Origin: Tricholoma matsutake
Lineage: Eukaryota > Basidiomycota > Agaricomycetes > Agaricales > Tricholomataceae
Length of the DNA stretch: 64,000 nucleotides
Reading direction: 5' to 3'
Assembly (NCBI GenBank): GCA_026075535.2
Contig: AP026538.1
Span: 6,386,001-6,450,000 of the forward strand
This document shows, piece by piece, positions 11,412 to 22,009 of the stretch; within the stretch, counting starts at the first letter, position 1; each line of letters begins with the position of its first letter. The position numbers were made by a program, and so were the translations under genes. The notes below the pieces were generated by a model. It ran no database searches. It had not been told where the DNA came from and saw only the letters and a list, made by a program, of their open reading frames with translations.

Positions 11412-11554
11412 TGGAGTTGGGTGTGTGAGCACCTACTCCAGTAGTCACATGATCACCTAGTCAGTAGACAGTCACACATGTACATAGTCACAATATCACT
11501 ACAACTACATCATCTTGGGCATAGCTAGAGCCTAGGAGACTCGGCACATCTCCA
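11412..11554 (+). repeat. right LTR of the non-autonomous element
   Basis: Begins TGGAGTTGGGTGTGTGAGC and ends ATCTCCA, followed by the CTAT duplication at 11555-11558. Confidence 0.88.
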
Positions 11555-12489
11555 CTATTGTGACAGGTATTGCACCCAATCCACATTCTTCTGACGAAGT
11601 AGAGCGATGAGCAGCCACAATCATCCAGAATCAAATTCAAACAGCAAAAAAGATTTTAAACAGCTACTTGTAGTTAGTTTATTTCACTTGTACTTAATTT
11701 GAAATCAGTAACATGGTAGTGCAGCAGAGAAGGTGTGCATTTTTCTGTGTAGAATAATACATAATACAAGAACTATGTTGCCAATCTTTACACACAACAA
11801 TGGCTGGGGATTGGGAAGAGACATCCTGACTATCTCATTATTTGAATTGCCCACAATTCCACGAATATTCCACACTATGTAATCGTCACTGTTGATGACA
11901 GAGTCTGCTGTCCAACATTTGTTTGATGCCCATCACCAGCTAACATAGGTGCACCTCGAGTACAAACCTTGGGGACTCAGAAACCTGATGAAAGAATAAT
12001 GGCCAATGGGTGATTGATGGGGGGGAAGCGAGCAGCTGTTGGCAATGTGGTGGGCGCTGCATGGGGATGATGTTGTCTAAGTGGTTAAATTTTGAGTATG
12101 GAAAATTGAAGAGAGTATACTTACCATGAAATTATGATGGATCCTGACAGCAGAGTCACTCGTATATTGTATACTGGCAACTTATGCTGAGATGCCAAGG
12201 AGCCTGAATCTGAGCTCTGAGTTCCGAGCAAAGGCATTTGGGGCTAGCATCTTGAAAGTGACACGGTTGAACCCTGACCTTGGGGTATGGACAGGTAGTA
12301 ACAGGACCAAACAAAGGATGATGCTCGACTCGGGAAGCAAGCATGTTACCTCTGTACTAGTGTGGGTTTTGTACATAAGCCCCTAGCAAAACCAGAGTGT
12401 TGGCACTCAATCTAGATAAAACACTAGGTCCTGGAATATTTGATGAAAAATAAAGTCATATTCTAATGGTACAGCAAGTATTGATCTAC
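11555..12489. other. unassigned stretch
   Basis: This is the right flank of the LTR element. A short minus-strand frame (12182-12376) contains GFNRVTFKMLAPNAFA and reads like a protein fragment, but I know no family for it. The rest shows no repeat, RNA gene or long frame. Confidence 0.3.
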
Positions 12490-13596
12490 AACAAGGGGGT
12501 GTCAGCACCCAAATCCCACACATCAGGTGGGGGGGTCCAGAGGACCCGCTAAATTTTTTTTGACATTGAAGTTTTGAAAGGTCAGGTCATGTTTTAATGT
12601 GCTCTAGAGCTGCAAATTTGGCTCCAAAACATGTTCTGTCTCTTGGTTTCCCCACCCAATGCAGCAGATTTGGCCTCTAGCCCACACTCAGTGTTGTTCC
12701 TGATCTTCCCTAGTATATTATAATAATGAAGGCATCATTGTACTGGAAATACCACCAAACCTTGTCAATTCTTTCAAAGTATTTAAATTGTTCACTGTGG
12801 ACCTAGCACAATATGATTTTCAGCCATTTAAATTTGGAAATGTGAATTTCCTAACATAAATGGCTGAATTCAGGGTGGATGAATTTAGGATGAGTTTTCA
12901 TCCCAAATATTTCAGCCATCCAAGGGATGGAGTTCATATGTGTTACATTACAAAATATTCTTAACCTAATGGGATGAATTTTCATTTTACAAGGGGATGA
13001 AATACAGGGGATAATTTTAATCCAAGATGAGGGTATGGATTTGCAACCATCTTAATGTGTGAATTTTCATCAAACTTTTCAACAATTTATGGGATAGTGT
13101 TTCCTGCCACAAAGGTGTGAATAACAGGGTGTGTTTTCAGCCTGAAATAAAATACAAATTTCATACTATTATGAGATGATTTTAGTAGGGAAATTTCTTT
13201 CATTAAATATTGAATTGACTGTTCCTTCCTCAGGTATTATTGTTATTGTTTTCAGTCAGAATGAGAGGATACTTTTCACACTTCAGGATTACAAGTGTTA
13301 AGAGAATTTTTTTCATCCCAAAAAAGGGGATTTTTCATTTGTGTTGTAATTGTTTTACTGACAAGTCATTTGCAGCCCACCCTCAACACATCACATGATG
13401 AATGTTGAGCATCACGTCACATCAACATCAACCATAACCACCATGCCGCCATCTCACCTCACCACAACCACCACCATCGACAATGACGATGCTCCCCCCT
13501 CTCTCCTCTCTCTTCCCAAATGCCATCAATGCTGACTCCCACGACAACAAACACAACACCGGCAACACCACCTGTGGCCACCACTTGTTCACAACA

Positions 13597-13890
13597 TGGC
13601 CCAAATGACGTGAATCATCATTTGGGCCATAGTAAGTTTTTTTCTTCTATAATTTGTGTTCATTTTACTAACTAAACTATTACTTTATGTTTAGGGAAAA
13701 AATGAGGCCTACGACACACAATGGGAATGATGGGAATGACAAACGACAAATGGGAGGGGTGGAGATGGGTGACGATGACGATGATGGGACAGCAGCGGGA
13801 GGCCCATATAGCGGGACCCACCAGGTAAGTACACCACCCCCTCGTTTACCCACCACGTCATGCTGACGATGCCCCCACCTCCTTCCCCAG
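13597..13890 (+). repeat. palindromic exon-intron module, locus 1 copy 1
   Basis: A near-perfect palindrome (13597-13628; arms GGCCCAAATGA and TCATTTGGGCC) is followed by an intron-like stretch 13632-13694 (GTAAGTTTTTTT, TACTAAC, TTTAG), an exon of 130 nt and a second intron-like stretch 13825-13890 (GTAAGT, CTGAC, CCCCAG). Both have donor, branch and acceptor sites matching fungal introns. The order is repeated at 14412-14720. Confidence 0.6.
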
Positions 13891-13927
13891 AGCTTGACAA
13901 TGACATCCGAGAAACATCCACCCCATG

Positions 13928-14205
13928 CCCATGAGCAATTGCTTGTGGGGTGGATCATGGGTGCTCACCGCCAATGCCATCCATGCCCCACACCACACCG
14001 CTGTGGACGACACAGCACCTGCCCCCATGCCTATGAGCAACTGCTCGTAGGGTGGGATCACAGGTGCAGCCTGTCTACAACAACAGGGCAGGGAGGGGAC
14101 AACACCAGCACCAGCAGGACAACAACAGGACACAGAGCGGGGGGGACGACATGACAATAGAGGGGGATGACACCCACCCCACGCCTACGAGCACCTGCTC
14201 GTAGG
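13928..14205 (+). repeat. three GAGCAACTGCTC-type palindromes
   Basis: Palindromes at 13928-13949, 14030-14051 and 14184-14205 share the core GAGCAnnTGCT and are each followed by GGGTGG. Outer arm bases change in pairs: CATGAG with a G-U compatible CTTGTG, TATGAG with CTCGTA, TACGAG with CTCGTA. In one frame they encode HEQLLVGW-like peptides, so RNA pairing and peptide constraint cannot be separated by eye. Confidence 0.6.
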
Positions 14206-14411
14206 GTGGATTGTGGGCATCTACAGTGATGGAACGATGAGGGGGACGACACGACAACAAGGGGGCATGACAACGACACCTGCAAACGAGCCCCACGATG
14301 ACTGAAAGTTTTTTTCTTTTCTTTTTTTCTTATTCAATTGTACTAATAAACAATTCTACTTCATTTTCTAGGGAAAAACTCGACCAGCTATGCTGAAAAT
14401 GGGCACCCCGA

Positions 14412-14720
14412 CCCCAACCGATGATATGCGATGCATATCATCATTTGGGGCATGTAAGTTTTTTTCTTTTCTTTCTTTCTTATTCAATCATACTAACCAT
14501 TAGATTAATTGATTTTTTAGGGAAAAAACTCGAGGAATCACCCTGAAAATGGGCACCCCACACCCCGGGTGATGAACAAAGGAGGAAACAAGAGGGGTGG
14601 AGCAGGGAACAGACGGCGATGGGAGGAGACAGTGCTCGGAGGCCCGTATAGGGCAGGTATGCACCCCACCCCTCTTTTACCCGCCGCCTCACACTGACGA
14701 CCCCCCACCACCTTCCCCAG
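14412..14720 (+). repeat. palindromic exon-intron module, locus 1 copy 2
   Basis: Palindrome 14412-14450 (CCCCAA ... TTTGGGG, inner arms GATGATATGC and GCATATCATC), intron-like 14454-14520 (GTAAGT, ATACTAACC, TTTTTAG), a 136-nt exon, and intron-like 14657-14720 (GTATGC to CCCCAG). A related intron with a damaged donor lies at 14306-14371. Confidence 0.6.
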
Positions 14721-14749
14721 GGCACGATGAACCAGCACCCGCCACACGT

Positions 14750-14899
14750 CCATGAGCAACTGCTCATGGGGTGGATCACAGGTGCATCCTCTGACGATGG
14801 GGACGAGGGTGACAATGAGTGCAACCCGGCACCCAGCACCACCACCGAGATGACCAGGCCACGGCACCAGACCCCTCCACTACAAGCAACTGCTTGTAG
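14750..14899 (+). repeat. two further GAGCAACTGCTC-type palindromes
   Basis: 14750-14769 has arms CCATGAG and CTCATGG; 14880-14899 has arms CTACAAG and CTTGTAG. The two differ from each other at paired positions. Confidence 0.6.
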
Positions 14900-15460
14900 G
14901 GAGTAAGGCTGGTGCATAGGAGGCGGAGATGACATGGTGAGGGGGACAGGGACAGGGACGACGATGACGGGGACATGATGGGACAACAGGCCGACAATGA
15001 GGCATCAGGGGTCTGGGGGATTTTTTTGCTTCTTTCGAGTAGATTTTGTATCTTAGTGGCTTGAAATTTACTCTGATACATGATGAAACTATTCTATGAA
15101 TGGGATGAAAAAACATTATTGGCAGGTTCTTTCATTCCTCTTAAACCCCTGGAAAGTTGATGAAATTCAACCCAGGTAGAGGGGTGTTATTTATGCCCAT
15201 ATAAAGATGAAAACCATCCCATGGGATGAATTTGGTGTGGGATGAACTGGGGACAAAATGTGGGAGGTTTTCATCCCATCGACTCATCCCTTACAGGTAG
15301 GAAAAGGCATTCTTTTTCGCTCCTCTTAGTGGTAGATTTTCATGCCAACTCCTGATGAAACTTATTCCATTTTGGGGTTTATCAATACACCATAAATATA
15401 TCATTTTACACTATCTAAAGGTATGAAATGTGGGATAGTTTTCCTACCCCTCGGGCCCCA

Positions 15461-16182
15461 TAGTGTATTCAGGTCACCTGATTGAACATGTTCACATAGA
15501 AAGTGGTATTTGATGTTGATGTGTTTGACATGTGAGTGAAGTAAAGGATCCTCAGATAAGGTTTTAGTAGCGCTGTTGTCACAGAAAATTGTGGTAGAGG
15601 AATTTTGCTGATAGTTGATTGCATGAAGCAAAGTTCGCAGCCAAATGCATTCCTTTGCTGTTTTGAATGCTGCAATATATTCTGCTTCACAAGTAGATGC
15701 TGCCACAATTTTCTGTTTATGGGCTGCCCAAGATACCACACCAGAGCCAAGTGAACATGTATAACCCCCAACACTGCGATGGGTGTCGAGACAGTTAGCC
15801 CAGTCAGAATCACTAAATGCCCACAGGGTAATGGGGAGATAACCACCCAGATAGAGTTTTAAGTCTCTAGTGCCTTTCAGGTAGCAAACCAGACTGATAG
15901 TGGTGTCCCAGTGTTCAAATGAGTATGAGTCGAGATATTGTGAGAGCTGCTGGACTGCATATGAGATATTGGGATGAGTGGAGATTGCCAAGTAAAGTAA
16001 GCATCCAGGGAGTGGTAAAGAAGTTTGAGGAGAGTGTTTTTGGTGTCTAGTGACATAGACTGTTGGTCAGGACAATGTGATTTTGAACCAGGTTCTAGAG
16101 GAGCAGAAACTGGGTGAGCATCCTTTTGACTGAATTGTTCTACAATTTTGTCAATAAGTGCTGTTTGTGAGAGTGTGACAGT
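15461..16182 (-). pseudogene. copia 1 polymerase, C-terminal RNase H part
   Basis: The minus strand encodes the end of a Ty1/copia polyprotein: TVTLSQTALIDKIVEQF (end of RT), AFSDSDWA (first RNase H Asp), AASTCEAEYIA (Glu), FCDNSAT (Asp). It contains frameshifts, near 15890 for example. Downstream coding is lost at about 15460 where another element begins. It is the continuation of the RT at 20928-22009; the solo LTR at 16187-20927 separates them. Confidence 0.8.
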
Positions 16183-16553
16183 ACGATGATGAAACTCGAC
16201 ACAGAAACCCAAACAAAACCTATAAAATGGTTTCAAATGATATAACATGAGTCAGAGGAAGGGTGTGAGGTGGTACTAAATATTGCCATTGGCAATGAAT
16301 GTGAATGTGATGTGATGCAATGCTATACAAAGTACTGTGAAAGCTTGCAAAGAAGTTTGAAGAATTTCGAGTGTGTGCAAAGTTGTTTTGGAGATTTTTA
16401 AGGATAGTGATGAGAATAGGGTGTGGATAGTATGAAAGGGTGATGGGAGTCAAAGGTGACAAGAGATGATTGAGACAATAGGAGAGAGTTTAGAGATGGT
16501 ACAATGAATTTTGAAGAAATTCACGACAATTTGCAGAATTTTAGAGCTAAGAC

Positions 16554-17393
16554 TAGTGTTTAAAGGTCCAGTCTGTAGGACCGAAAAAAAGACCGAAACT
16601 GAACTGAACTGGATGGATTAGGACCGGACCAGTGGTCTATTTATGGACCAGTCTTTGTCAGTCCAGTTGCTGGTCTTTCGTTTTGAAAAATATAGTAGGA
16701 CCGATGAAAAACCGGTTCAAACCGGTTGCAACCGGTCTTTCGTCTGAACGTATGTTGGACCTTACTCCCACACACATATTTACTTCATTTTTGGTCCCTG
16801 GATCATCAAAAACGGTCAAGAATTGGTTGAGATATGACCAAAAACATTTTTGTACAAGTATTTTGTTGTATCAGAACAACTTTGATTGCATTGTTTATTA
16901 CCTGAGCTATAATTTTTTTTGTACAGCTATATGACATCATAAAAGTAACAACAACACACCTAATCATCTGTACCATGGGATTTTATTCATATAACAGCCC
17001 AAATGAGTGCAACTACAAACTACAAATTACAAACTACAAACTGCAACTTGAATGCATGTCCTTTCGGTTTTGGCCATATCTCAGTCAAATCTTGACGGAA
17101 TTGCTTAAATGTTGGATCGGTCTACGGAGCATTACAATCTATATCCATGAATATAGTATATATGAGGTAATGATCATATTTGTTGAGATACATATGGGTT
17201 ATTTGGCACAATAAATTTTACGACAAAAGACCGGTCTGAACCAGTCTTTTTTCGGTCCATGGACTGATTAGGACCGGTCCTAAAGGGTCCGGTTGCGGTC
17301 CTCCAATATCTGGGTCGGTCCTAGACCGGTTGCAGTTGCTGGTTGCCCCATTTGGAAGTCAAAAACCGGACTGGACTGGACCTTTAAACACTA
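16554..17393 (-). mobile_element. hAT-like MITE, AGTGTTTAAAGG family, copy 1
   Basis: 840 bp with inverted ends TAGTGTTTAAAGGTCCAGTC and an 8-bp duplication GCTAAGAC (16546-16553, 17394-17401). No transposase gene. The interior has many ACCGGT-like motifs. It is in the opposite orientation to copies 2 and 3. Confidence 0.9.
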
Positions 17394-18070
17394 GCTAAGA
17401 CAAGGTGCTGGAACTCAAGAGGGAAACTCCTGAGTCAGACTAATATGATATATGAGGGACTGATGTGACAATATATTCTTCTTCCATGTTATATAGTAGT
17501 ACAAGACTATATAAGCTTTTGGGGAAATAGTACTAAGAAGGAAATAAGGCCATGAGGCTCCCATGAGGCAAGGTATAAGACAATAAAGAAGTATCCAAAT
17601 CACAAAATAAATGAGAAATGATGTGAGGGGAAACGTGTAGAAGCATAATATATCAAAGGTACTTGTCCTATTGTTTCAATATATCATGGAAATCTCAAAA
17701 ACACTGCAATGTGTCCTAAAAAGCGAAATGTCTTGTCTCCTCATGTCTGGTGTGCTTGGGATGCGATGTGGCAACATGTAGCAAGTGTGGAACATGTGTC
17801 CAAAGGTTGGGGTAATTGTATTACAGTGGCCGAAGGCATTCAAAGTGTTGCAAAGAGTTTCGAAGTGTTGTTAGGGCATGGCACAGGTACGGGTATGGGT
17901 ATGGGATTGCCATACCCGGGCAACACCATACCCTTTTCCATGGTGTTACGTGTATGTGCAGGTATGCTGGTACCTGGATTTTGGTCAGGTGAGTGATCAT
18001 CTGACCTTGTTGATTACTCACGACACATCTAATTCTAAACTATAGGACGATCCAACCACCACCATAGCAT

Positions 18071-18446
18071 GGCCCAAATGATGTGAATCATCATTTGGGC
18101 CTATAGTAAGTTTTTTTGTGTTTCATATCTTGTTTTTTGTAAACTAACTGATTATGTTTCTTCTTTTTCAGGTTCTAAACTACTGATAATGACAGACGAT
18201 GACAGCTAACGACACACACCCAACAGTGCCACATCACCCAGGTCCAAACAATGTGATTGCATCGTTTGGGCCCATGGTAAGTTTTTTTTCATTCGTTTCT
18301 TTTTTTGTAAACTAACTATTTTGTTTCTTTCATTTCCTAGGTTGGAATTCCCTCAGAATGAGGAGCTCACATGGAACGACCCCATGCCAACGCCACCACA
18401 TCATGACAGCACACCACCCACCCCAGCCTCACAAGCAACTGCTCGT
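18071..18446 (+). repeat. palindromic exon-intron modules, locus 2
   Basis: Palindromes at 18071-18101 (GGCCCAAATGATG and CATCATTTGGGCC) and 18241-18272, each followed by an intron-like stretch: 18106-18171 (66 nt) and 18277-18340 (64 nt), both with GTAAGTTTTTTT, AAACTAACT and CAG or TAG. A GAGCAACTGCTC-type palindrome follows at 18429-18446, another at 20467-20483. Same order as locus 1. Confidence 0.65.
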
Positions 18447-19396
18447 GGGGTGGATAGTGGGTGGAATGATGACAATGACCAGGAGGAGGATCCGAGGACC
18501 ACCACCACGATAGCACCCCCAACTGCCACCACGATGATGATACTCAACCTGGGAAAACCACCAAAACAGCTGATGAGGCAACCAATGATATTTGCGATGA
18601 GTCAGAGGAAGGGTGCGAGTTGTTCCGAATGTTTGTGGTCCAACCGATTAGTGGGTACTAGTCGCAAAGGTAGTGCTATAGGGGATGAAGGTATTTGATG
18701 AGGTCCGATGGGGTATTGATCGATATCGAGGATGATCGACGAGGTTGATGGCGAACGAGTTCCATCACCAATGGTTGAAGTGTGAGTTCCGAGGACCTTT
18801 CGATAGGTTGATAGTATACAAAGGCTATAGCCAATGGCTAGGATGTATTGGAATGGTTGCTAGTGCTGATGACAAGAGGATTGTAGGAAGATCAAGGACA
18901 TGATGATCACAGAGGTTTCTCATTGATCGAGAAAACTCATAGAAGTTTAAATTGTTTTAGAGGATAGATCTGATTCTTAGAACTTAATACAAGACGATAG
19001 GTGAAGACTATTTCCTTTTTTTCTCAAGTAGATACTACAGAGTTTTATATGTTTTAAAGAAACTTCCTAAAATGGAATGAGAAACATGTGTAGAACATGA
19101 GGCAAAAGATATGAGTTAAGGCACAAGGCCAAAAAGGAGACTGGAATCCGAACAAGAAAGATATATATCATATGATGAAAGAGTAATAATGTTACAATTT
19201 TCTGTTATTGTAACCCATGACGACCAGACGTACGCCGGCAAGACCGGGTACTTTAATTTTCTCATTCGACTCGACTCACTTCTGATGGGAGACACTTTGA
19301 CGCATGGTGACTCCATGCACCTGAACCCACTCCCACACATGCTGTGATATGACAGCCCTTTGACATGAGGTCCATGACGTCGGACACTCATGATCA

Positions 19397-19568
19397 ACAT
19401 GCTGTGCTACAGCATGTCCTTGACATTGGATCCTTGACATTGGATCCTTGATGTCGGATCCGTAACATCGGACACCTCATGCTAGGCATGAGGCTATTCT
19501 CTTATTGATCCCTGACATGCTGCGCCACAGCACTCTGTAACATCGGACGCCTCATGCAAGGCATGAGG
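19397..19568 (+). repeat. perfect hairpins in the hAT-like interior
   Basis: Three 8-bp hairpins: 19397-19417 (ACATGCTG and CAGCATGT, loop TGCTA), 19475-19493 (CCTCATGC and GCATGAGG, loop TAG) and 19550-19568 (same stem, loop AAG). Short direct repeats of CCTTGACATTGGAT lie between them. Confidence 0.65.
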
Positions 19569-19721
19569 CCTGTCTTTTCTATTGTTCTTTCTATTTATAC
19601 TTGACAAGGATCTTGTATTCCGATTTGACAATAGACATCTCTGAACCATATATAAGCTACAGTAATACTGCCTGTATGACCTAATTCAAATAATGGTCTT
19701 AGACTCAACCAGAACACTCGA

Positions 19722-19930
19722 CAGCTTAGGAAGCCCCTAGCTGTGATAACATCGAACTTGACAGTTGGAAAGCCTCCAACTGTGATATACAAACCTACGG
19801 TCTGCTCAGAAAGCCTCTGAGTATGGACAGCCGTGACGACTTGAGGAAGTACCCAAGTGAAGGCAGGAAGCCCGATACGCTAGGAAAGCCTCCTAGTGCG
19901 ATACGAGACAGTTGGAAAGCCTCCAACTGT
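19722..19930 (+). repeat. array of hairpins with a constant AAGCC loop
   Basis: Hairpins at 19722-19744, 19761-19783, 19805-19821, 19839-19858, 19878-19898 and 19908-19930. Five carry the loop AAGCC (one has AAGTA), while the left arms differ: ACAGCTTAGG, ACAGTTGGA, CTCAGA, ACTTGAGG, CGCTAGGA, ACAGTTGGA. Each right arm complements its own left arm, with at most a bulge or a G-U pair. Confidence 0.7.
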
Positions 19931-20927
19931 AACATACAAAGCCAAGGCTGAGTTAAGGACCTATAGTCTTAACAAATAAAGGGTATAGAACTAAAAGGGG
20001 ACTGTCCTTTGTGTATAAATTGTGCTAAGTCTCACAATAATTTGTCCAGCAGGTTCTGTGCACAATAGGGACTTGGAATGAGGCTGACCTACTATCAGCA
20101 GGTTTGGGCATGAGTTGGAATCCTTCCTGGCACATGGTATTCCACCATATAGATAACAAAGGCAGCACCCGATGTTGCTTGTAGTCTCTCGATATTGATC
20201 AATAATGCTCGATGGTGGTTGATCATGTTCATGGTTGTTCGAGGTTGATCGGGGATGTTCGATGGTCATTTAGAGGGATCTTAGGGGCTCTTGAGGTAGT
20301 CCTAAGGTTGTGCAATGTGATTTCTAAGTACGATCAATGCAGTTGATACAATATCGCGCTCGGTAGACTGGGTTGCGCTGCATCTGGGACCTCATAGGAG
20401 TTAGCCGATGTGATTAGAATGTGGTTAGAATGACGTATCAGCCTTTGAGCCGAGGAGACATCCTATCAATGAGCAACTGCTCATGGGGTGGAAACAGGGA
20501 TCGAATGATGACTACAGGCAGCACCCCCCCCCCTCACTCCAAAGGCAAGAGGGGGGTCACTTTCTATATATCAATTTAGTGTAATTAGATTATTAAAATA
20601 CATATTCATATCAATACCCATGAATAACCATGGGTACCTGCAAAAACCCATGGTAACACCATACCCCTACTCATGTGGGTACGGTGTTCACAGGTACAGG
20701 TAGGGGTATAAGAAAATATACCCGAGGGTTACCTGTGCCATGCCCTAAGTGTTGTGAAGAATTTTGAAGCATTTTTGTGACTTTGTAGAGGTTCATACAT
20801 GTTCATAGAACTTTGGAGGGGTTTGTATGGGTTTGTAGAGCTTTGTAGAGGTCCATAGAGACTCATAGAGCTTTGACAATGATCATAGATGTGTTCTCCA
20901 AGCTTGAATGACAAGGTGGACCTCTCA

Positions 20928-22009
20928 ACGAGTGTCCCTGTCCCAGGTAATGGCAATACCCATAATGAAATGTGCTGTTCCCAGTTCAGATATCGTCCAT
21001 ACCTCATGCATTTGTTTTTTAAAATGCTCATGTTCATCCTTGGAGTTGGTGATGGCTAAATAGTCATCAATGTGCACTGCAGCAATAATTGTACCTGTGT
21101 TGGTTTTTGTTAAGTTTTAAACTCAGGGAAGGAGACATCAGATTTCCAGTTGTACCTGGACAGTAGAAGTTGAAAGGGGAGAGTCTGATAGGAGCGGGAT
21201 TCCGATGGAATTCCGAGGCAAGGGTTGTGGGACAGAAAGGACTTGGCTTCACCTTGTAAGAAGCTGCACCCTTCTCCTCATCAAGTGTCCTAATTTCAGA
21301 TAAGGTGAGAGGGGAGGATCGGAGGACCAGAGGTTTTCTGGAGAGGACAAGTAAAAGTTTGAGGAAGACTTAAGAGATGAATTGGAGCAAAATTAGAGTG
21401 GGATTAATTGAGTGACTTTGTTGATTTACAAACTGGCAATACAGAATGAAAGTAGCTAGCTTAAATACTAAAGGTCAGAGGCAATCAGAGTTTCCAAGGC
21501 TGTGGTAATTTGCAAACCGGCTCCCAAGGCAAATCCTGAAACTGTTTCATCTAATTGGAAATGAGGGAATTTTGCCTCTAGGCAGTGCTGCTGATAGGAG
21601 GTGGGCTGTGATGCAAGGCAGCTGGGAAGGGGGGCAGAAAAGAATTGGAAATCTGGTTGAGAGCATCGGTCTTGACAGTTTTGCAGTAATATATACAGGA
21701 TTTGCATGAAAGATGTGTGAATCCCCAATCAAGCATTTGTGCATTGAGGGTCTGATTCCAAATACATCCACTTTGCTTCATACCATATAGGCCACATTGG
21801 AGTTGCCAAACCCAGTCCTCCTTTCCTGGTTCCTTGAAACCTGCAGGCTGTTGCATGTATTGTATCTCATCATCTGGAAGCAAGCTGTAGAGAAAAGTGG
21901 TTTTTATGTCAATCTGTTGTGCATCCCATATGAGAGAAGGGGCAATATGCAATAGAATTTGCCAAGATTCTATGTGTGCAGTCAGTGAGGTAGTTTTTAA
22001 AAATGGCAT
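20928..22009 (-). pseudogene. copia 1 reverse transcriptase, split by a solo LTR
   Basis: From 22009 downwards: SLTAHIESWQILLHIA, IDIKTTFLYSLLPDDEI (motif A), QCGLYGMKQSGCIWN, then after the solo LTR (21677-21108) AAVHIDDYLAITNS with the catalytic Asp pair, and MGIAITWDRDTR. Deleting the LTR and one GTTTT copy gives a continuous frame through YYCKTNTGTIIAAV. The 5' half of copia (gag, protease, integrase) is missing; its edge coincides with the LTR of gypsy 1 at 22010. Confidence 0.85.
21108..21677 (+). mobile_element. solo LTR, TGTTAAG family, 570 bp
   Basis: Starts TGTTAAG, ends CTTGACA, flanked by GTTTT on both sides (21103-21107, 21678-21682). Shares the segment CTTGTAAGAAGCTGCACCC with the LTRs at 23025, 47239 and 57427 but is shorter and more divergent. 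It splits the copia RT cleanly. Confidence 0.88.

Larger units (their letters stand above)
8781..11554 (+). mobile_element. non-autonomous LTR retroelement of 2.77 kb
   Basis: Two direct repeats of 143 bp (8781-8923 and 11412-11554) start with TG, end with CA and differ at roughly a dozen sites, mainly transitions. CTAT flanks both outer ends (8777-8780 and 11555-11558), a target duplication. The bases just before the right repeat (about 11398-11411) are purine rich and could be the polypurine tract. The interior has no RT, integrase or protease, only a degenerate gene for a hypothetical protein, so the element must depend on enzymes made elsewhere. It lies in the 3' flank of the unrecognised ORF ending at 8656. 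Confidence 0.85.
12490..15460. mobile_element. putative DNA-transposon-like unit with palindromic exon-intron modules
   Basis: The outer parts (about 12840-13340 and 15060-15320) are AT rich and share many copies of GGATGAA and CATCCC, often as inverted pairs. The centre (13380-15010) is GC rich and holds two tandem copies of an exon-intron module. The right edge at about 15460 sits inside the copia coding region: after LNT the copia frame is replaced. I could not find a matching terminal repeat at the left edge, so the boundaries and the class are uncertain. Confidence 0.35.
17872..20747. mobile_element. hAT-like element with hairpin arrays
   Basis: Inverted ends TAGGGCATGGCACAGGTA and an 8-bp duplication AGTGTTGT (17864-17871, 20748-20755) fit the hAT superfamily. 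Subterminal regions are full of CCCATACC and GGTATGGG motifs. No transposase is recognisable. The interior carries palindromic exon-intron modules (18071-18450), a weak ORF (18321-18698) and a hairpin-rich stretch (19397-19930). It is inserted in solo LTR D. Confidence 0.85.
16187..20927 (-). mobile_element. solo LTR D inside copia 1, itself holding two hAT-like insertions
   Basis: Bounded by TG and CA (in minus orientation) and by a 4-bp duplication ACGA (16183-16186 and 20928-20931). Its ends match LTR copies A, B and C further right (about 1.3 kb each): the CCCAAACAAAACC segment and the stretch over the GAGTCAGAGGAAGG motif at one end, the GACAAGGTGGACCT segment at the other. Removing it restores copia codons for DTRTVTLS. 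Net length without the nested elements is about 1.0 kb. No internal coding region of this retroelement occurs in the window. Confidence 0.85.

Noticed and set aside
12182..12376. Short minus-strand frame as a gene
   Set aside because: Only 64 codons, no homologue recognised, no clear exons nearby; kept only as a note.
19722..19930. Hairpin array as bacterial-type integron attC sites
   Set aside because: No integron integrase or cassettes; the surroundings are fungal transposons.
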